A DNA stretch of 64,000 nucleotides from Microbacterium sp. MYb72. Its GTDB lineage: Bacteria > Actinomycetota > Actinomycetes > Actinomycetales > Microbacteriaceae. Where the stretch lies: the NCBI RefSeq assembly GCF_002979415.1, contig NZ_PCOT01000011.1, positions 23,368 through 87,367 of the forward strand. The letters are read 5' to 3'. Of this stretch, positions 63,688 through 64,000 are shown piece by piece. The notes below the pieces were generated by a model. The model did no database searches and had not been told where the DNA came from. It saw nothing but the letters and a program-made list of their open reading frames with translations. A program made the translations under genes and the position numbers. How positions within the stretch are numbered: position 1 is the stretch's first letter; the number at the start of each line of letters is the position of its first letter.

Positions 63688-64000
63688 GCCACCGCACCGG
63701 AGAAGGAGAGGAGATCGACGCCCGCGTCGGCGAATCGCGCCCTGATCTCGGAGACGGCAGCGCCGGCCGACGCGGGCGAGCTGCCGGCATCCTCGGCGAG
63801 CATCTCGGCGGCGAGGGCCTCGTCTCCGGTCGCGATGAGGCATTCGGCCCCGCGCGCGGCATCCGCTCCGAGCCGGAAGCGACGACGGGTCCTCGGCTCG
63901 ACGAGGACGAAGTCGCCGTCGAACCCGGTCACCAGGAACGGCGCCTCCGGTGATGTCGCGGCCGCCGCACGCCGGCGATCGTCGAGCGCCCCGACGAGAT
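63684..64000 (-). CDS. mpaC: Daptide RRE accessory protein, C-terminal part (cut by window edge)
   Basis: The frame is open from the stop at 63684 to the end of the window, so about 105 C-terminal residues are seen and the start lies outside. VTGFDGDFVLVEPRTRRRFR, AECLIATGDEALAAEML and SEIRARFADAGVDLL resemble a PqqD-type RiPP recognition element: three strands then helices. In the described daptide cluster the accessory protein that presents the precursor to the decarboxylase has its RRE at the C-terminus, which agrees. A GTG at 63932 is an internal codon, not the start. Confidence 0.75.
   Translation of the reverse strand, partial: LVGALDDRRRAAAATSPEAPFLVTGFDGDFVLVEPRTRRRFRLGADAARGAECLIATGDEALAAEMLAEDAGSSPASAGAAVSEIRARFADAGVDLLSFSGAVA

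Overview
The window is high-GC DNA with dense, often translationally coupled genes (ATGA, GTGA and TGATG overlaps), frequent GTG starts and an actinobacterial gene repertoire (SigK/RskA, 6C RNA, TadE-like helicase/secretion-neighbourhood genes, MoxR-DUF58-transglutaminase operon). Gene content, and especially a daptide-type RiPP cluster, point to Microbacteriaceae, most likely Microbacterium. The gene order holB-topA-tad-6C RNA-acs-RidA-ponA-metallophosphoesterase ... asd/lysC ... recR ... dnaX also follows the order I recall from the Mycobacterium tuberculosis Rv3644c-Rv3721c region, so most of the window is conserved chromosomal backbone. Everything here was read by eye; no database or folding program was run.

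Layout. 1-3972: high-affinity phosphate transporter pstSCAB (pstS cut by the window edge). 4169-5864: class IV aminotransferase (pabC-like) and a conserved hypothetical, with a compact structured-RNA candidate between them. 5894-9888: operon dipZ-sigK-rskA and a divergent fasciclin lipoprotein of the MPT70/MPT83 type, preceded by a match to the mycobacterial SigK promoter. 10019-10310: a tRNA-Lys(UUU) gene interrupted in its anticodon by a 219-nt group I intron, followed by an HNH-like gene. 10844-12838: CGNR zinc-finger protein, small CxxC protein, DUF1697 protein, nicotinamidase, tRNA-Thr. 12890-19110: secreted alpha/beta hydrolase, holB, tmk, topA. 19189-22002: tad/Flp-like secretion locus. 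22135-22265: 6C small RNA with its promoter. 22394-30172: acs, RidA, DUF4177, ponA, metallophosphoesterase, tRNA-Pro, VanZ, HAD phosphatase. 30233-32271: L-lactate dehydrogenase and its FadR-type regulator with two palindromic operators. 32280-32521: an unusual inverted repeat and a 21-bp tandem repeat. 32522-41289: tdk, mqo, asd, lysC, EamA exporter, recR, dnaX. 41502-48190: GH65 phosphorylase with beta-phosphoglucomutase, then ackA-pta. 48195-49641: lysozyme-like protein, rhomboid protease and the 4.5S SRP RNA. 49751-54170: MoxR-DUF58-transglutaminase operon. 54190-55083: tRNA uridine hydroxylase TrhO.

55113 to the right edge: a daptide biosynthetic cluster transcribed leftwards: RRE-bearing accessory protein (cut by the window edge), aminotransferase, Fe-ADH-like oxidative decarboxylase, three short precursor peptides ending in Thr, methyltransferase, M50 intramembrane protease, an APH-like kinase and a three-gene ABC exporter. 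The precursor genes lie outside the usual gene-length cut-off and were found by reading the minus strand. Daptides (RiPPs whose C-terminal Thr becomes a dimethyl-propanediamine) were described from Microbacterium paraoxydans, so the class is known; these peptide sequences and the embedded kinase are the parts most worth following up.
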